Source: Nitrospira sp. (GTDB lineage: Bacteria; Nitrospirota; Nitrospiria; Nitrospirales; UBA8639). From it: 64,000 nucleotides of DNA. The notes below the pieces were generated by a model. The model searched no databases, had not been told where the DNA came from, and saw only the letters and a list, made by a program, of their open reading frames with translations. This document shows, piece after piece, positions 16,039 through 24,484 of this stretch. Each line of letters starts with the position of its first letter. Position 1 is the stretch's first letter. Made by a program: the position numbers and the translations under genes. Where the stretch lies: contig CP058931.1 in the NCBI GenBank assembly GCA_024760505.1, positions 3,482,001 to 3,546,000 of the forward strand, given 5' to 3'.

Positions 16039-16330
16039 ACAACCGTGACCGGTATACTTATTACTATACCATTTCCAGGGATAAGCGCTATCCACACATG
16101 ACTGTCCGGAAATCCCATACGGGATCGAGGAATACAGATGTCTCCTGAATGGAGTGCTCTTTCCAAGAAATGCTAATCCGACTGATGAGTCATGGAAGTA
16201 TTCATGAGGTTCACAAACGGGGATGGTCAGGTTCCCGGAGAAGGAACAGGGTCTTTCCTGTTTCCTGAGTAGAACGATCTGGTTGCCCGTGGGTAGACCC
16301 AGCAATTGTCACACAAGTTCCTTCCGACAG
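16039..16330 (-). ncRNA. Candidate structured non-coding RNA upstream of zwf
   Basis: The region has no credible ORF yet ends in a strong minus-strand terminator. Several local hairpins can be drawn on the minus strand: GGTATA/TATACC, GGATA/TATCC enclosed by ATTTCC/GGAAAT, ATCCC/GGGAT, and AGGAA-CAGG with CCTG-TTCCT. I find no tmRNA, RNase P, SRP or tRNA signatures. The 5' end is undefined. It could instead be a long leader RNA or a decayed gene. The call rests on terminator plus structure only. Confidence 0.35.
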
Positions 16331-16432
16331 GTGGGGGCGGACAGGAAAAATTCAGAACGTCATGCTCGACATAAGGCATTTATGCTAAGATGATCCAAAA
16401 GGCTTTACTTTTACTCAATTCTGTTTAGGCCC

Positions 16433-17023
16433 ATGCCGCCTCTTCAGTCTTTCCCTAACTTTCCATCCAGGACAGGCTTTTGGAAAGAGGCCTGCATACA
16501 CCCAACATTATTTCCGGCCTATTTGAGTGCGTTGGCCCTCGTAATGTTGCTTGGTGATTACCTTGCAGGTCCAACCATTCAATTTCCTATTTTGTATCTT
16601 ATTCCAGTATCTCTCGCCTCCTGGTATAGGGGATTTTTCTGTGGGCTGACATTTGCCGTGACATTGTCTCTTATCCGATTACTTTTTAATATACAGTTTT
16701 GGCCGGTTTCCCTCACCGTATTAGATGCCTCCATTAACACGGTGATCAGAATCCTTGTTCTTGGCGGGGCGGCATTCCTTGTCAGTCGAACCGCTATGCA
16801 AACACGAGCATTAGCGAACAGAGTCAACGTTTTGGAGGGTTGCCTTCCTATTTGCAGTTTTTGCAAAAAGATTCGTGACGACAACAATAACTGGCAACCG
16901 CTCGAACGATTTATTAGTGACCGATCTAATGCCCAATTTACCCATGGGTTTTGTCCGGAGTGTGGCCAACGCCATTACGGGGAATTTTTCAAAACGGGTG
17001 ATCGACCGACAATAGAATCCTGA
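16433..17023 (+). CDS. Membrane protein with C-terminal Cys/His motif (signal-transduction type)
   Basis: 196 aa. Residues 20-125 contain about four hydrophobic helices (YLSALALVMLLGDYLAG; FPILYLIPVSLASWYRGFF; TVIRILVLGGAAFLVS). A short helix leads into a cytoplasmic C-terminal module, LPICSFCKKIRDDNNNWQPL ... FTHGFCPECGQRHYG. By my recollection this CxxC...CxxC module ends many PAS/GAF sensor proteins and follows kinase-like linkers. Here it follows a membrane domain instead and no catalytic domain is present. Zinc binding through the four cysteines is likely. Function unknown; possibly a truncated sensor. Confidence 0.75.
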   Translation: MPPLQSFPNFPSRTGFWKEACIHPTLFPAYLSALALVMLLGDYLAGPTIQFPILYLIPVSLASWYRGFFCGLTFAVTLSLIRLLFNIQFWPVSLTVLDASINTVIRILVLGGAAFLVSRTAMQTRALANRVNVLEGCLPICSFCKKIRDDNNNWQPLERFISDRSNAQFTHGFCPECGQRHYGEFFKTGDRPTIES

Positions 17024-17060
17024 TTCGCAGGATGAGGGTATCAAATAAAAGAGAGAGAAG

Positions 17061-17516
17061 ATGATCGGGATTATTTCTGATACCCACGGGCTGGTGCGCC
17101 CTCAAGTAATTGAGGCATTGACGGGTGCGGAGTTGATTATCCATGCCGGAGACATCGGAAGCCCTGACGTCCTGAAGACACTGGAGGCGATCGCTCCGGT
17201 GGTCGCCGTTCGTGGGAATAATGATCAGGACCCTTGGGCTGCGAAGATTCCCCTGACAAATGCCGTCGAACATCACTCGTATTTTTTCTATGTTGTGCAT
17301 GAACTGGATCACTTGGATGTAGATCCGGTTGCCTCGGAATTTTCTGCGGTTATTTTTGGGCATTCCCATCGTGCCTCTGCCGAGAGACGGAAGGGAGTAC
17401 TCTACCTCAACCCTGGCAGTGCCGGCCCTCGTCGATTCACTCTCCCGATTTCCGTGGCCCGTCTCCGTGTGACGGATACCGGCCTTACTCCTGAAATTAT
17501 CGAGATTACCAAATAA
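17061..17516 (+). CDS. YfcE/MJ0936-family metallophosphoesterase
   Basis: 151 aa, the usual family length. Metal-binding motifs: ISDTHG (residues 5-10), IIHAGDIGS, VRGNND and FGHSHRA, followed by LYLNPGSAGP. Family members are manganese-dependent phosphodiesterases active on model substrates; the physiological substrate is generally unknown. Cytoplasmic. It starts 37 bp after the membrane-protein gene with GAGAGAAG upstream, so the two may be cotranscribed. Confidence 0.9.
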   Translation: MIGIISDTHGLVRPQVIEALTGAELIIHAGDIGSPDVLKTLEAIAPVVAVRGNNDQDPWAAKIPLTNAVEHHSYFFYVVHELDHLDVDPVASEFSAVIFGHSHRASAERRKGVLYLNPGSAGPRRFTLPISVARLRVTDTGLTPEIIEITK

Positions 17517-17729
17517 AGCGATAGAGGGGATAAGCGGTGAGTCGTCTGGGAGTGGCCTGGTCGACTCTTGTAAAAGACTTGAGACTTGAGTGCTTTGCCG
17601 GGTGCTCTCTGATCAATGGGGTATCGCTTTGCCAGAACCTTTGGAAATGTGAACATGAAACCAGGATGAGCCCATTGAGTTGATCGATTGGCGTAAAGCA
17701 AGAAAGCATTGAAGAAGGTAAATGCGTGA

Positions 17730-17930
17730 TTAGGTTTCTAGATATAATCGAAGGGTATTTTCATGTCCCAACGTGACATGTCCGACTTTGCATTCACCAC
17801 TCAGGGAACAGGTGCGTTTGATCGCCAGCACGACCGCCGGGCTTTCATCTGAGCGATAAATGACATCTTCAATGCGAATTTCCACCGCTTTTTCTTGATC
17901 TTCCTTGTCTAAGTACTCGGTTTCACCCAT
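17730..17930 (-). CDS. Small hypothetical protein
   Basis: 66 aa, starting at the ATG at 17930 with AAGGGG upstream on the minus strand. The composition looks coding: charged N-terminus (MGETEYLDKEDQEKAVEIRI), then VIYRSDESPAVVLAIKRTCS, with two cysteines in CSLSGEC. No family recognised and no signal peptide. It stands alone between the YfcE-like gene (plus) and the second MITE copy. Confidence 0.55.
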   Translation of the reverse strand: MGETEYLDKEDQEKAVEIRIEDVIYRSDESPAVVLAIKRTCSLSGECKVGHVTLGHENTLRLYLET

Positions 17931-18194
17931 GAACAACCCCTTGTTAATTATGGACGTTTTGGCATGTCGATGCTTTCTACTAGACCAAGAACCATGCCAG
18001 AAGTTTCGGATACCGAATGTCATAAAATCCTTGAAAACCAGTTACGTTGTACCTTTTTTGTGCTGTGTGGATTTTGACACCAGGCAAGGACTGCCCGGGC
18101 TAGGTAAAAAAGATTTGCTGGATTCTCCCTGGATAATGACAGAAGGAGGAAGGCAGATATCTTACTCTGCTCTGGAAGGAGCCAAATGAAATAG

Positions 18195-18383
18195 GGGGCT
18201 GTTGAAAAAAGCCGCCAGCGGCGTTCTCGCCATTTTTCCGTGCTCACGTACTGGAAGTACGCTCTGCGCGCAAAAATGACTGTGGCCTTGCTGGACGAAC
18301 TTTTTTGAACCACCCCGAGGCCTCTGATTGCAACGTACCAGTGGATTAATAACCTCTTGGAAATTATTATTATCAACACTCCC
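18195..18383 (+). mobile_element. MITE-like element, copy 2, with 5-bp target duplication
   Basis: 189 bp, same orientation as copy 1 at 12602. The first 122 bp are almost identical; the remaining tail (about 70 bp) differs by several substitutions and indels. Left end GGGGCTGTTGAA, right end TCAACACTCCC. Its target duplication differs from copy 1: AATAG at 18190-18194 and AATAG at 18384-18388. Independent target duplications show two separate insertions rather than a segmental duplication. No ORF. Confidence 0.88.
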
Positions 18384-19012
18384 AATAGGGCAATACGACA
18401 GCAACTTAACGGTTCATTGTTCTTGGGCTCATTATCACGGAATGCAAAGTGGTTTGTTCCCAAGGGTCTTCAGCTCAGGGTTGTACGTGTGCAGGTCCTT
18501 AATGGAGTTTGATCTAATAGAGCAGGCTGTTCTACGACCAGATGGGCTGAGGCATTGGCCCAGGGGTTTGCCAACCTGGCAAACGAGGATTGGGCGATTC
18601 GTTCGGCTGTGTAGTGAAAGGCCAAGTAGGATGGTTGGATGGTTTCACCATAGGTGGGAGTCCCTCAATCGTTGACCTTGTTTCCCTCTAACCGGTGGAT
18701 TGAACCTCGAAACGGTGAAGAATCAGTGAAAGATGAAGTACGCGCCTGACTGACTGCCCTCTTCCTTGCTGACCTTCGAATGGAAATTTTTTGGAAATTT
18801 TTCTGGTAGGAGCCGTCTCACCTTCCTGTTTTTAAGGAAGTTCATAAAGCTTCCCTGCATCGGAAAGATCCGTGCCGGGACGAGGAAAGGGGTGATTCAG
18901 TTTCGAGACAATTGTGCAGTAAGAGCCGCAGACAATCAGGAATGACTCTGTCGATTATGGGCATTGAAGGTGCTATTTGAACCCAGTCAGCACTTATGAA
19001 GGGGCGGGGACC
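18384..19012. other. Intergenic region without a recognisable gene
   Basis: About 630 bp between the MITE and the end of trpA. Short frames here show no motifs or ribosome sites. I note only a short direct repeat (GGAAATTTTTTGGAAATTTTTC near 18782) and no clear terminator for the trp operon. It may be decayed coding sequence. Confidence 0.5.
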
Positions 19013-19855
19013 TTATGACTTTTGGCTACGGATGGCCGACGGTTTTGCCGTGACGGGCAAGAGGACGGATTTCCATTGTTGGGCCATGCCCTGGATATTG
19101 GTGAGAAATGTCGGGGAGGAATGGTGTTCACTAATGTATCGAACCAGGGCGCTTCCAATAATAACTCCATCCGCAAATCGTCCAACCTCTCTGGCCTGCT
19201 CGGCGGAGGCAATGCCAAATCCCACTGCCACGGGTTTTCGTGAGGCTCGTTGAAGCTGTTGAACGCTTTGGCGCACCAGACTGAGATCGGTCAGCTTTGC
19301 CCCGGTAATACCGGTAAGGGAGACATAATAAATAAAACCATGTGATCGCTGGATCACGGCACGTCGTCGTTCCGCCGTGCTGGTAGGAGCAAGCAGAAAA
19401 ATACTCACCGGTCCTCCCGCCGCTTGAGTGGCGTGATAAAGAAGGTCAGATTCTTCCGGAGGCAAATCCGGCACGATGAGTCCATCGATGCCCGCGTCAA
19501 CAGCATTGGCACAAAAATCTTTGATCCCCATGGCCATGAGGCTGTTGTAATAGGTCATCAAAATAAGGGGAATAGACGTCTTTTTTCTCAGGTTGGCGAC
19601 AGTGGCAAGAATATTTTTAAGGGTCGTCCCTGAGTGCAGGGCCCTTTCTGCTGCTTGTTGAATCACCGGACCATCGGCGATAGGATCCGAAAATGGCACA
19701 CCCAATTCGATCAGGTCGGCACCACCCTGTTCCAACGCTAATACCAGAGATTCGGTCATCGTTAAGGTCGGATCGCCAGCCATGATGTATGGGATAAGGG
19801 CTTTTTCACCCTTGGAGTGGAGTTGGGCAAATGTGGTTTGAATGCGGTTGCTCAT
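19013..19855 (-). CDS. trpA: Tryptophan synthase alpha subunit
   Basis: 280 aa from the ATG at 19855 (another in-frame ATG lies at 19870). It cleaves indole-3-glycerol phosphate to indole and glyceraldehyde 3-phosphate within the alpha2-beta2 complex. Family motifs: ALIPYIMAGDPTL at the N-terminus, LIELGVPFSDPIADGPVIQQ with the catalytic Glu, and the catalytic-Asp region GIDGLIVPDLPPEE. The phosphate-binding GFGIASAEQ is also clear. Last gene of the minus-strand trp cluster, 80 bp after trpB. Confidence 0.97.
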   Translation of the reverse strand: MSNRIQTTFAQLHSKGEKALIPYIMAGDPTLTMTESLVLALEQGGADLIELGVPFSDPIADGPVIQQAAERALHSGTTLKNILATVANLRKKTSIPLILMTYYNSLMAMGIKDFCANAVDAGIDGLIVPDLPPEESDLLYHATQAAGGPVSIFLLAPTSTAERRRAVIQRSHGFIYYVSLTGITGAKLTDLSLVRQSVQQLQRASRKPVAVGFGIASAEQAREVGRFADGVIIGSALVRYISEHHSSPTFLTNIQGMAQQWKSVLLPVTAKPSAIRSQKS

Positions 19856-19935
19856 ATCAGAACATTTCAAATGTGCCGGAAGCCCTGGTGGCCTTATTGG
19901 CCTGGTGATTCTCCGGCCACTGAGTATGCCCTCTC

Positions 19936-21129
19936 CTAGAGAGGAATTCCGCGCATTTTGGCTAATTGTTGAACATCTTTATCTCCGCGCCCGGAGAGAT
20001 TCATGATTAAAATCTGTGACTTTTTCATCGTGGGTGCAAGCTTGACAACTTCTGCAACCGCATGGGCACTTTCTAGTGCGGGAATGATGCCTTCTTCCTT
20101 GGCGAGTAAGTCGAACGCGGCTAAGGCTTCAGTATCCGTTGCGGAGGTGTACCGGATTCGTCCGGTATCATGATAGTAACTGTGTTCAGGACCGATTGCC
20201 GGATAGTCTAATCCGGCAGACACTGAATGGGTGGGATTGACTTGACCGTCCTCATTCTGAAGAAGATAGGTCATCGTGCCATGCAAAACGCCGGGTTTCC
20301 CTCCTGCAAAGCGCGCGGCATGTTTCCCGCTTTCTATCCCGTACCCGCCGGCTTCCACGCCGACCATTTGGACTTGAGTATCTTTGACGAATGGATAAAA
20401 TAATCCAATGCTATTGCTGCCACCGCCGACACAGGCGACAAGACAGTGAGGCAAACGACCTTCCAGGGCAATTATTTGCTTTCGTGTTTCTCGACCAATC
20501 ACGGACTGAAAATCCCGAACCATCATGGGGTACGGATGGGGGCCCAGGACCGATCCAAGCAAATAGTGAGTCGTGCGTACATTGGTGGTCCAGTCACGCA
20601 TCGCCTCACTGATGGCATCCTTGAGTGTGCGGCTTCCGGAATTCACCCCCGTCACTTTTGATCCAAGTAACCGCATTCGAAAGACATTCAAGGCCTGTCG
20701 TTCCATATCCTCCGTGCCCATGTAAATTTCGGCCTCCAGACCGAACATGGCGGCCACAGTAGCCACCGCTACTCCATGCTGTCCGGCACCGGTTTCGGCA
20801 ATGACGCGTTTCTTTTTCATTCGTCTGGTGAGCAGAGCTTGCCCGACGGTATTGTTGATCTTGTGCGCACCGGTATGACAGAGGTCTTCTCTTTTGAGGT
20901 AAATCTTGGCTCCACCAAGTGTTTTGGTGAGACGCTCGGCAAAAAAAAGAGAAGTCGGACGACCGACAAAATGTTTCAGGCAATTCAGAAATTCCTGCTG
21001 GAAGGGCCGGCTTTTCTTAGCCGCACGATACGCCTGTTCCAATTCATGGATGGCGGGCATCAGGATTTCCGGAGCATACTTGCCTCCGAATTGCCCGAAG
21101 CGCCCGTATTTGTCAGGTATGATTGCCAT
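19936..21129 (-). CDS. trpB: Tryptophan synthase beta subunit
   Basis: 397 aa, standard TrpB1 length. The PLP-dependent enzyme condenses indole with serine to give tryptophan. PLP lysine motif: LCHTGAHKINNTVGQ near residue 90. Other landmarks: AETGAGQHGVA and the phosphate-binding CVGGGSNSIG, with GVEAGG following. It lies between trpF (55 bp) and trpA on the minus strand. Confidence 0.98.
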   Translation of the reverse strand: MAIIPDKYGRFGQFGGKYAPEILMPAIHELEQAYRAAKKSRPFQQEFLNCLKHFVGRPTSLFFAERLTKTLGGAKIYLKREDLCHTGAHKINNTVGQALLTRRMKKKRVIAETGAGQHGVAVATVAAMFGLEAEIYMGTEDMERQALNVFRMRLLGSKVTGVNSGSRTLKDAISEAMRDWTTNVRTTHYLLGSVLGPHPYPMMVRDFQSVIGRETRKQIIALEGRLPHCLVACVGGGSNSIGLFYPFVKDTQVQMVGVEAGGYGIESGKHAARFAGGKPGVLHGTMTYLLQNEDGQVNPTHSVSAGLDYPAIGPEHSYYHDTGRIRYTSATDTEALAAFDLLAKEEGIIPALESAHAVAEVVKLAPTMKKSQILIMNLSGRGDKDVQQLAKMRGIPL

Positions 21130-21183
21130 GCAATGTTCTACTGAAAGAGGACGTAAAAAGAAAAGAGTATAGCGATGGAATGG

Positions 21184-21813
21184 CTAACACACAAGACGAA
21201 CCGATTGGATAAAATCCCGAATTTTGGCCGGATCTTTACGCCCGGGACTCTGTTCCACACCGCTACTCACATCAACCCCATAGGGTTGCACTTGGCAAAT
21301 CGCTTCTTGAACATTTTCAGGAGTTAATCCTCCTGCCAACAGCATGGGAACGGCTCTGGCTACTTCGCCCGCAAGTGACCAGTCGGTCGTGTGCCCGGTT
21401 CCTCCGTATGCGGTAGTAGAAAATGCATCAATGATAAATCCTCTCACGCCTATCCGTCCTTTCCATTCTGCCAATGCGAGATAACTACGTCGATCTCTTA
21501 GCCGAATGGCGCGTAGGACCGGACGCTGTAACGATTCACAGAAACCGGGAGATTCGTCACCGTGAAGTTGTGCCAGACTCAATCCGCAGTCATCAAATAC
21601 GCGTTTCACCATATCGAGATCGTGATTGACGAAGACACCCACTGTCACCACAAAAGGGGGAAGGTTGGCAATGATATGTTGGGCGATAGCAGGTTGGACA
21701 TATCGAGGGCTTTGGGCGTAAAACACAAAACCCAACGCGTCGGCCCCTTCCTGAACGGCGAATTCGGCATCTTTCTGATTCGTGATGCCGCAAATTTTTA
21801 TTTTAGGGGACAT
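21184..21813 (-). CDS. trpF: Phosphoribosylanthranilate isomerase
   Basis: 209 aa, normal for a monofunctional TrpF. It performs the Amadori rearrangement of phosphoribosylanthranilate. KIKICGITNQKDAEFA holds the catalytic Cys, and QLHGDES follows; the Asp-containing FIIDAFS region and the phosphate loop LAGGLTPENV are also present. A 155-bp gap separates it from trpC, larger than other gaps in the cluster, so a secondary promoter is possible. Confidence 0.97.
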   Translation of the reverse strand: MSPKIKICGITNQKDAEFAVQEGADALGFVFYAQSPRYVQPAIAQHIIANLPPFVVTVGVFVNHDLDMVKRVFDDCGLSLAQLHGDESPGFCESLQRPVLRAIRLRDRRSYLALAEWKGRIGVRGFIIDAFSTTAYGGTGHTTDWSLAGEVARAVPMLLAGGLTPENVQEAICQVQPYGVDVSSGVEQSPGRKDPAKIRDFIQSVRLVC

Positions 21814-21968
21814 AGGAACATTCGCCGTTTGTTGGGGAGGTTCGCAGGCACCACAGTATATGGCTTCAGACTCATTTCTCTGCCTTGTTTAGAGAGGCAT
21901 TTATATAAATTCGGCCGGTCTTTCGTATAAGAGAACAGGAACAGTCGAGAGTCCCCCGCAATCGAATC

Positions 21969-22814
21969 CTAGACCCAACGAGTGGTGGATTCTTCTTTTT
22001 TGGGAGGTGACGGGGGATGTAATAATTCCTGAATTTTGGCTTGAATCGAGTCTGCGCGCAATAACGACTCGCCAATCAACATAGCTTTGGCTCCGGCTTC
22101 CAGTACCCGCTCCACATGCTTACGATTGTGGATACCACTTTCACTGACAATAAGTGTGTCCGCCGGCAGACGTTTGGCCAGCCGCTCGGTGACACTCAAA
22201 TCAGTCTGAAAGGTTTTGAGATCCCGGTTGTTGATGCCGATAAGTCTGGCCAAGGGCACCCGTTCAAGGACAGTATCCAATTCCCGTTCATTATGGATTT
22301 CAATGAGCACATCGAGCGACAACTCTTGGGCAACTGTAAAAAAATCCTCAAGCTGGAATCGATCCAACGCGGCCGCAATCAGTAAAACACAGTCTGCTCC
22401 ATAGGCCCGCGCTTCATAAAATTGAATCTCCTCAACCATAAATTCTTTATTGAGCGTGGGAAGGTGAACCGCCTCTTTGACATTGTGCAAATACTGCAAG
22501 TTCCCCTGAAAGAAATCCTGATCCGTGAGAACGGATAGGGCACTCGCTCCATGATCTCGGTATTGAGAGGCGATGGCCACTGGCTCAAACCGATCATGAA
22601 ATTCCGGTCGCATCAGGCCTTGACTGGGCGAAGCTTTTTTGACTTCGGCAATTAATGCCGGAGCTGTCGATGTTAGTCCTGCCTCTAATGCTTGAATAAA
22701 ACCCATGGGTCGCGTTCGATCAACAATGCGGCCCTTAAGTTCAGCCAGGTACCCCCGACTTTGTTTTCGACGCAATTCGGCTTTTTTATGTTCGAGAATA
22801 CGAGAAAGAATCAT
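21969..22814 (-). CDS. trpC: Indole-3-glycerol phosphate synthase
   Basis: 281 aa, with a short Lys/Glu/Pro-rich tail beyond the family core. It closes the indole ring of 1-(o-carboxyphenylamino)-deoxyribulose phosphate. Motifs: ALIAEVKKASPSQGLM with the catalytic Lys; LTDQDFFQG; LIGINNRDLKTFQTD; VSESGIHN. Its ATG overlaps the trpD stop by four bases (ATGA at 22811-22814), indicating translational coupling. Confidence 0.98.
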   Translation of the reverse strand: MILSRILEHKKAELRRKQSRGYLAELKGRIVDRTRPMGFIQALEAGLTSTAPALIAEVKKASPSQGLMRPEFHDRFEPVAIASQYRDHGASALSVLTDQDFFQGNLQYLHNVKEAVHLPTLNKEFMVEEIQFYEARAYGADCVLLIAAALDRFQLEDFFTVAQELSLDVLIEIHNERELDTVLERVPLARLIGINNRDLKTFQTDLSVTERLAKRLPADTLIVSESGIHNRKHVERVLEAGAKAMLIGESLLRADSIQAKIQELLHPPSPPKKEESTTRWV

Positions 22815-23836
22815 GCCGCCAACTTTTTGGTTAGGGAAATGAATTTCTCCAACTTTTCAAATGCGGCTCCGTTGTCCACCACACGACCGGCTTCTTCGAA
22901 TCCTTCTTTCAGCGAGGTCGCTTTCTGGCAGGCGATAAAGGCCGGCGCGGCATTCATCAACACGATATCCCGTTTGGGGCCCTTTCGTCCTCGAAAAATA
23001 TCGCGAATAATCTGGGCATTGTCTTCCGAGTTTCCTCCCAACAGTTCTTTGGGCGAAACCGGGTGAAGGCCGAAATCTTCCGGCCCGATGGAATAGCTCT
23101 GTACTCGTCCTTTTTTCCCTTCAGCAATTCCTGTGCGACTGGTTAATGAAATTTCATCCAACCCGTCCATCCCATGAAGGACAAAGCAATGCTGTGTGCC
23201 CAACCTTACTAGAACCTGAGACAACTTTTCGGTGAGGGTTTGATCATATACTCCCAGAATCTGAATCGTGGCTCGTGCCGGATTGGCCAGCGGTCCCATG
23301 ATATTCATCAAGGTACGGATGCCCAGCTCCGACCGAGGTTTGGCGCAATGCTTCATGGCTCCGTGATAAAGCGGTGCAAAGAGAAACCCAATGCCAATTT
23401 CATTGATGCAATCGGCAACCTTTTCAGGGGACAAGTCGATATTCACGCCAAGGGCGGCCAACACGTCCGCACTCCCTGATTGAGAGGACACAGAGCGATT
23501 CCCATGCTTGGCAACTGTCATCCCCCCTCCAGCCACGACAAAGGCGGCAGCCGTCGAGATATTGAACGTGTGGCTTTTGTCCCCACCGGTTCCACACGTA
23601 TCCACCACCTGAGGATCGGCAATAGGGATCCGAATCGCCCGTTCGCGCATGGCTCGCACTGATCCGGTGATTTCATCGATCGTTTCGCCTTTCATGCGTA
23701 ATCCCATTAAGTAGGCTGCAATTTGGGCCTCCGTGGCTCCTCCTTGCATGATTTCCCGCATGGCTTCTTCCGCTTCGAGCTCTGAGAGGTCGAGGCCCTC
23801 GGCTAATTTGGCAATGTGGTCTTTGAGTAGGGGCAT
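22811..23836 (-). CDS. trpD: Anthranilate phosphoribosyltransferase
   Basis: 341 aa from the ATG at 23836. The frame extends upstream but there overlaps trpG and looks non-coding. It transfers phosphoribose from PRPP to anthranilate. Motifs: VDTCGTGGDKSHTFNISTA (PRPP/diphosphate site), AKHGNRSVSSQSGSAD, FLFAPLYHGAMK and GPLANPA. The start lies 41 bp after the trpG stop; the 3' end is coupled to trpC. Confidence 0.97.
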   Translation of the reverse strand: MPLLKDHIAKLAEGLDLSELEAEEAMREIMQGGATEAQIAAYLMGLRMKGETIDEITGSVRAMRERAIRIPIADPQVVDTCGTGGDKSHTFNISTAAAFVVAGGGMTVAKHGNRSVSSQSGSADVLAALGVNIDLSPEKVADCINEIGIGFLFAPLYHGAMKHCAKPRSELGIRTLMNIMGPLANPARATIQILGVYDQTLTEKLSQVLVRLGTQHCFVLHGMDGLDEISLTSRTGIAEGKKGRVQSYSIGPEDFGLHPVSPKELLGGNSEDNAQIIRDIFRGRKGPKRDIVLMNAAPAFIACQKATSLKEGFEEAGRVVDNGAAFEKLEKFISLTKKLAA

Positions 23837-23876
23837 GTGAACAGGCTCATGGACAGATGACTGGGAAGTCTTGGAT

Positions 23877-24464
23877 TTAGTGGTCGGTTGAAGAGCAGAC
23901 GGGTAATAATAAAAAATTCCGCAAAAGGTCCATCCCTGCCGTGGTGAGAATCGATTCAGGGTGAAATTGCACCCCCTCAGCTCCGGTTGGGGTATGTCGA
24001 AGCCCCATGATTTCGCCTTCCACGGTTTCGGCTGAAATTTCAAAGTCCGCGGGTAAGGTTTCACGCTTGACGATTAAGGAATGATATCGGGTGGCTTCAA
24101 AGGGATTCGGGAGGCCTTCAAAAATTGTTTTTCCGTCATGATGAACCATGGAAGTTTTTCCGTGCATAAGTCTGGGGGCTCGAATAATTTGACCTCCAAA
24201 CGCATAGGCCAGGGATTGATGCCCGAGACAGACACCAAAGAGGGGAAGACGGCCGGCAAAATGCTTGATGATCGCAACAGAAATACCCGCCTCGTTAGGC
24301 GTACAGGGGCCGGGGGATATTAATATGCGCTCAGGCGCCAGGCGGTGAATGTCATCGATTGTGAGGGCATCATTTCGAAAAACCTTGAGATCGGCTCCCA
24401 ACTCTCCAAGATATTGGACAAGATTGTAGGTAAACGAATCGTAATTGTCGATGATCAGGATCAT
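23877..24464 (-). CDS. trpG: Anthranilate synthase glutamine amidotransferase component
   Basis: 195 aa, a class I glutamine amidotransferase that supplies ammonia to TrpE. Motifs: ILIIDNYDSFTYNLVQYLGE at the N-terminus, ILISPGPCTPNEAG, the nucleophile elbow LFGVCLGHQSLAYAFGG and the His/Glu of EGVQFHPESILT. It could also serve p-aminobenzoate synthesis, as TrpG/PabA proteins often do. It sits 20 bp after trpE. Confidence 0.96.
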   Translation of the reverse strand: MILIIDNYDSFTYNLVQYLGELGADLKVFRNDALTIDDIHRLAPERILISPGPCTPNEAGISVAIIKHFAGRLPLFGVCLGHQSLAYAFGGQIIRAPRLMHGKTSMVHHDGKTIFEGLPNPFEATRYHSLIVKRETLPADFEISAETVEGEIMGLRHTPTGAEGVQFHPESILTTAGMDLLRNFLLLPVCSSTDH

Positions 24465-24484
24465 GGGGTTCTTCTCAAGCCTTT

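Noticed and set aside
15918..16305. Minus-strand ORFs over the candidate RNA
   Set aside because: They pass through the terminator hairpin, lack ribosome sites and have non-protein-like composition.
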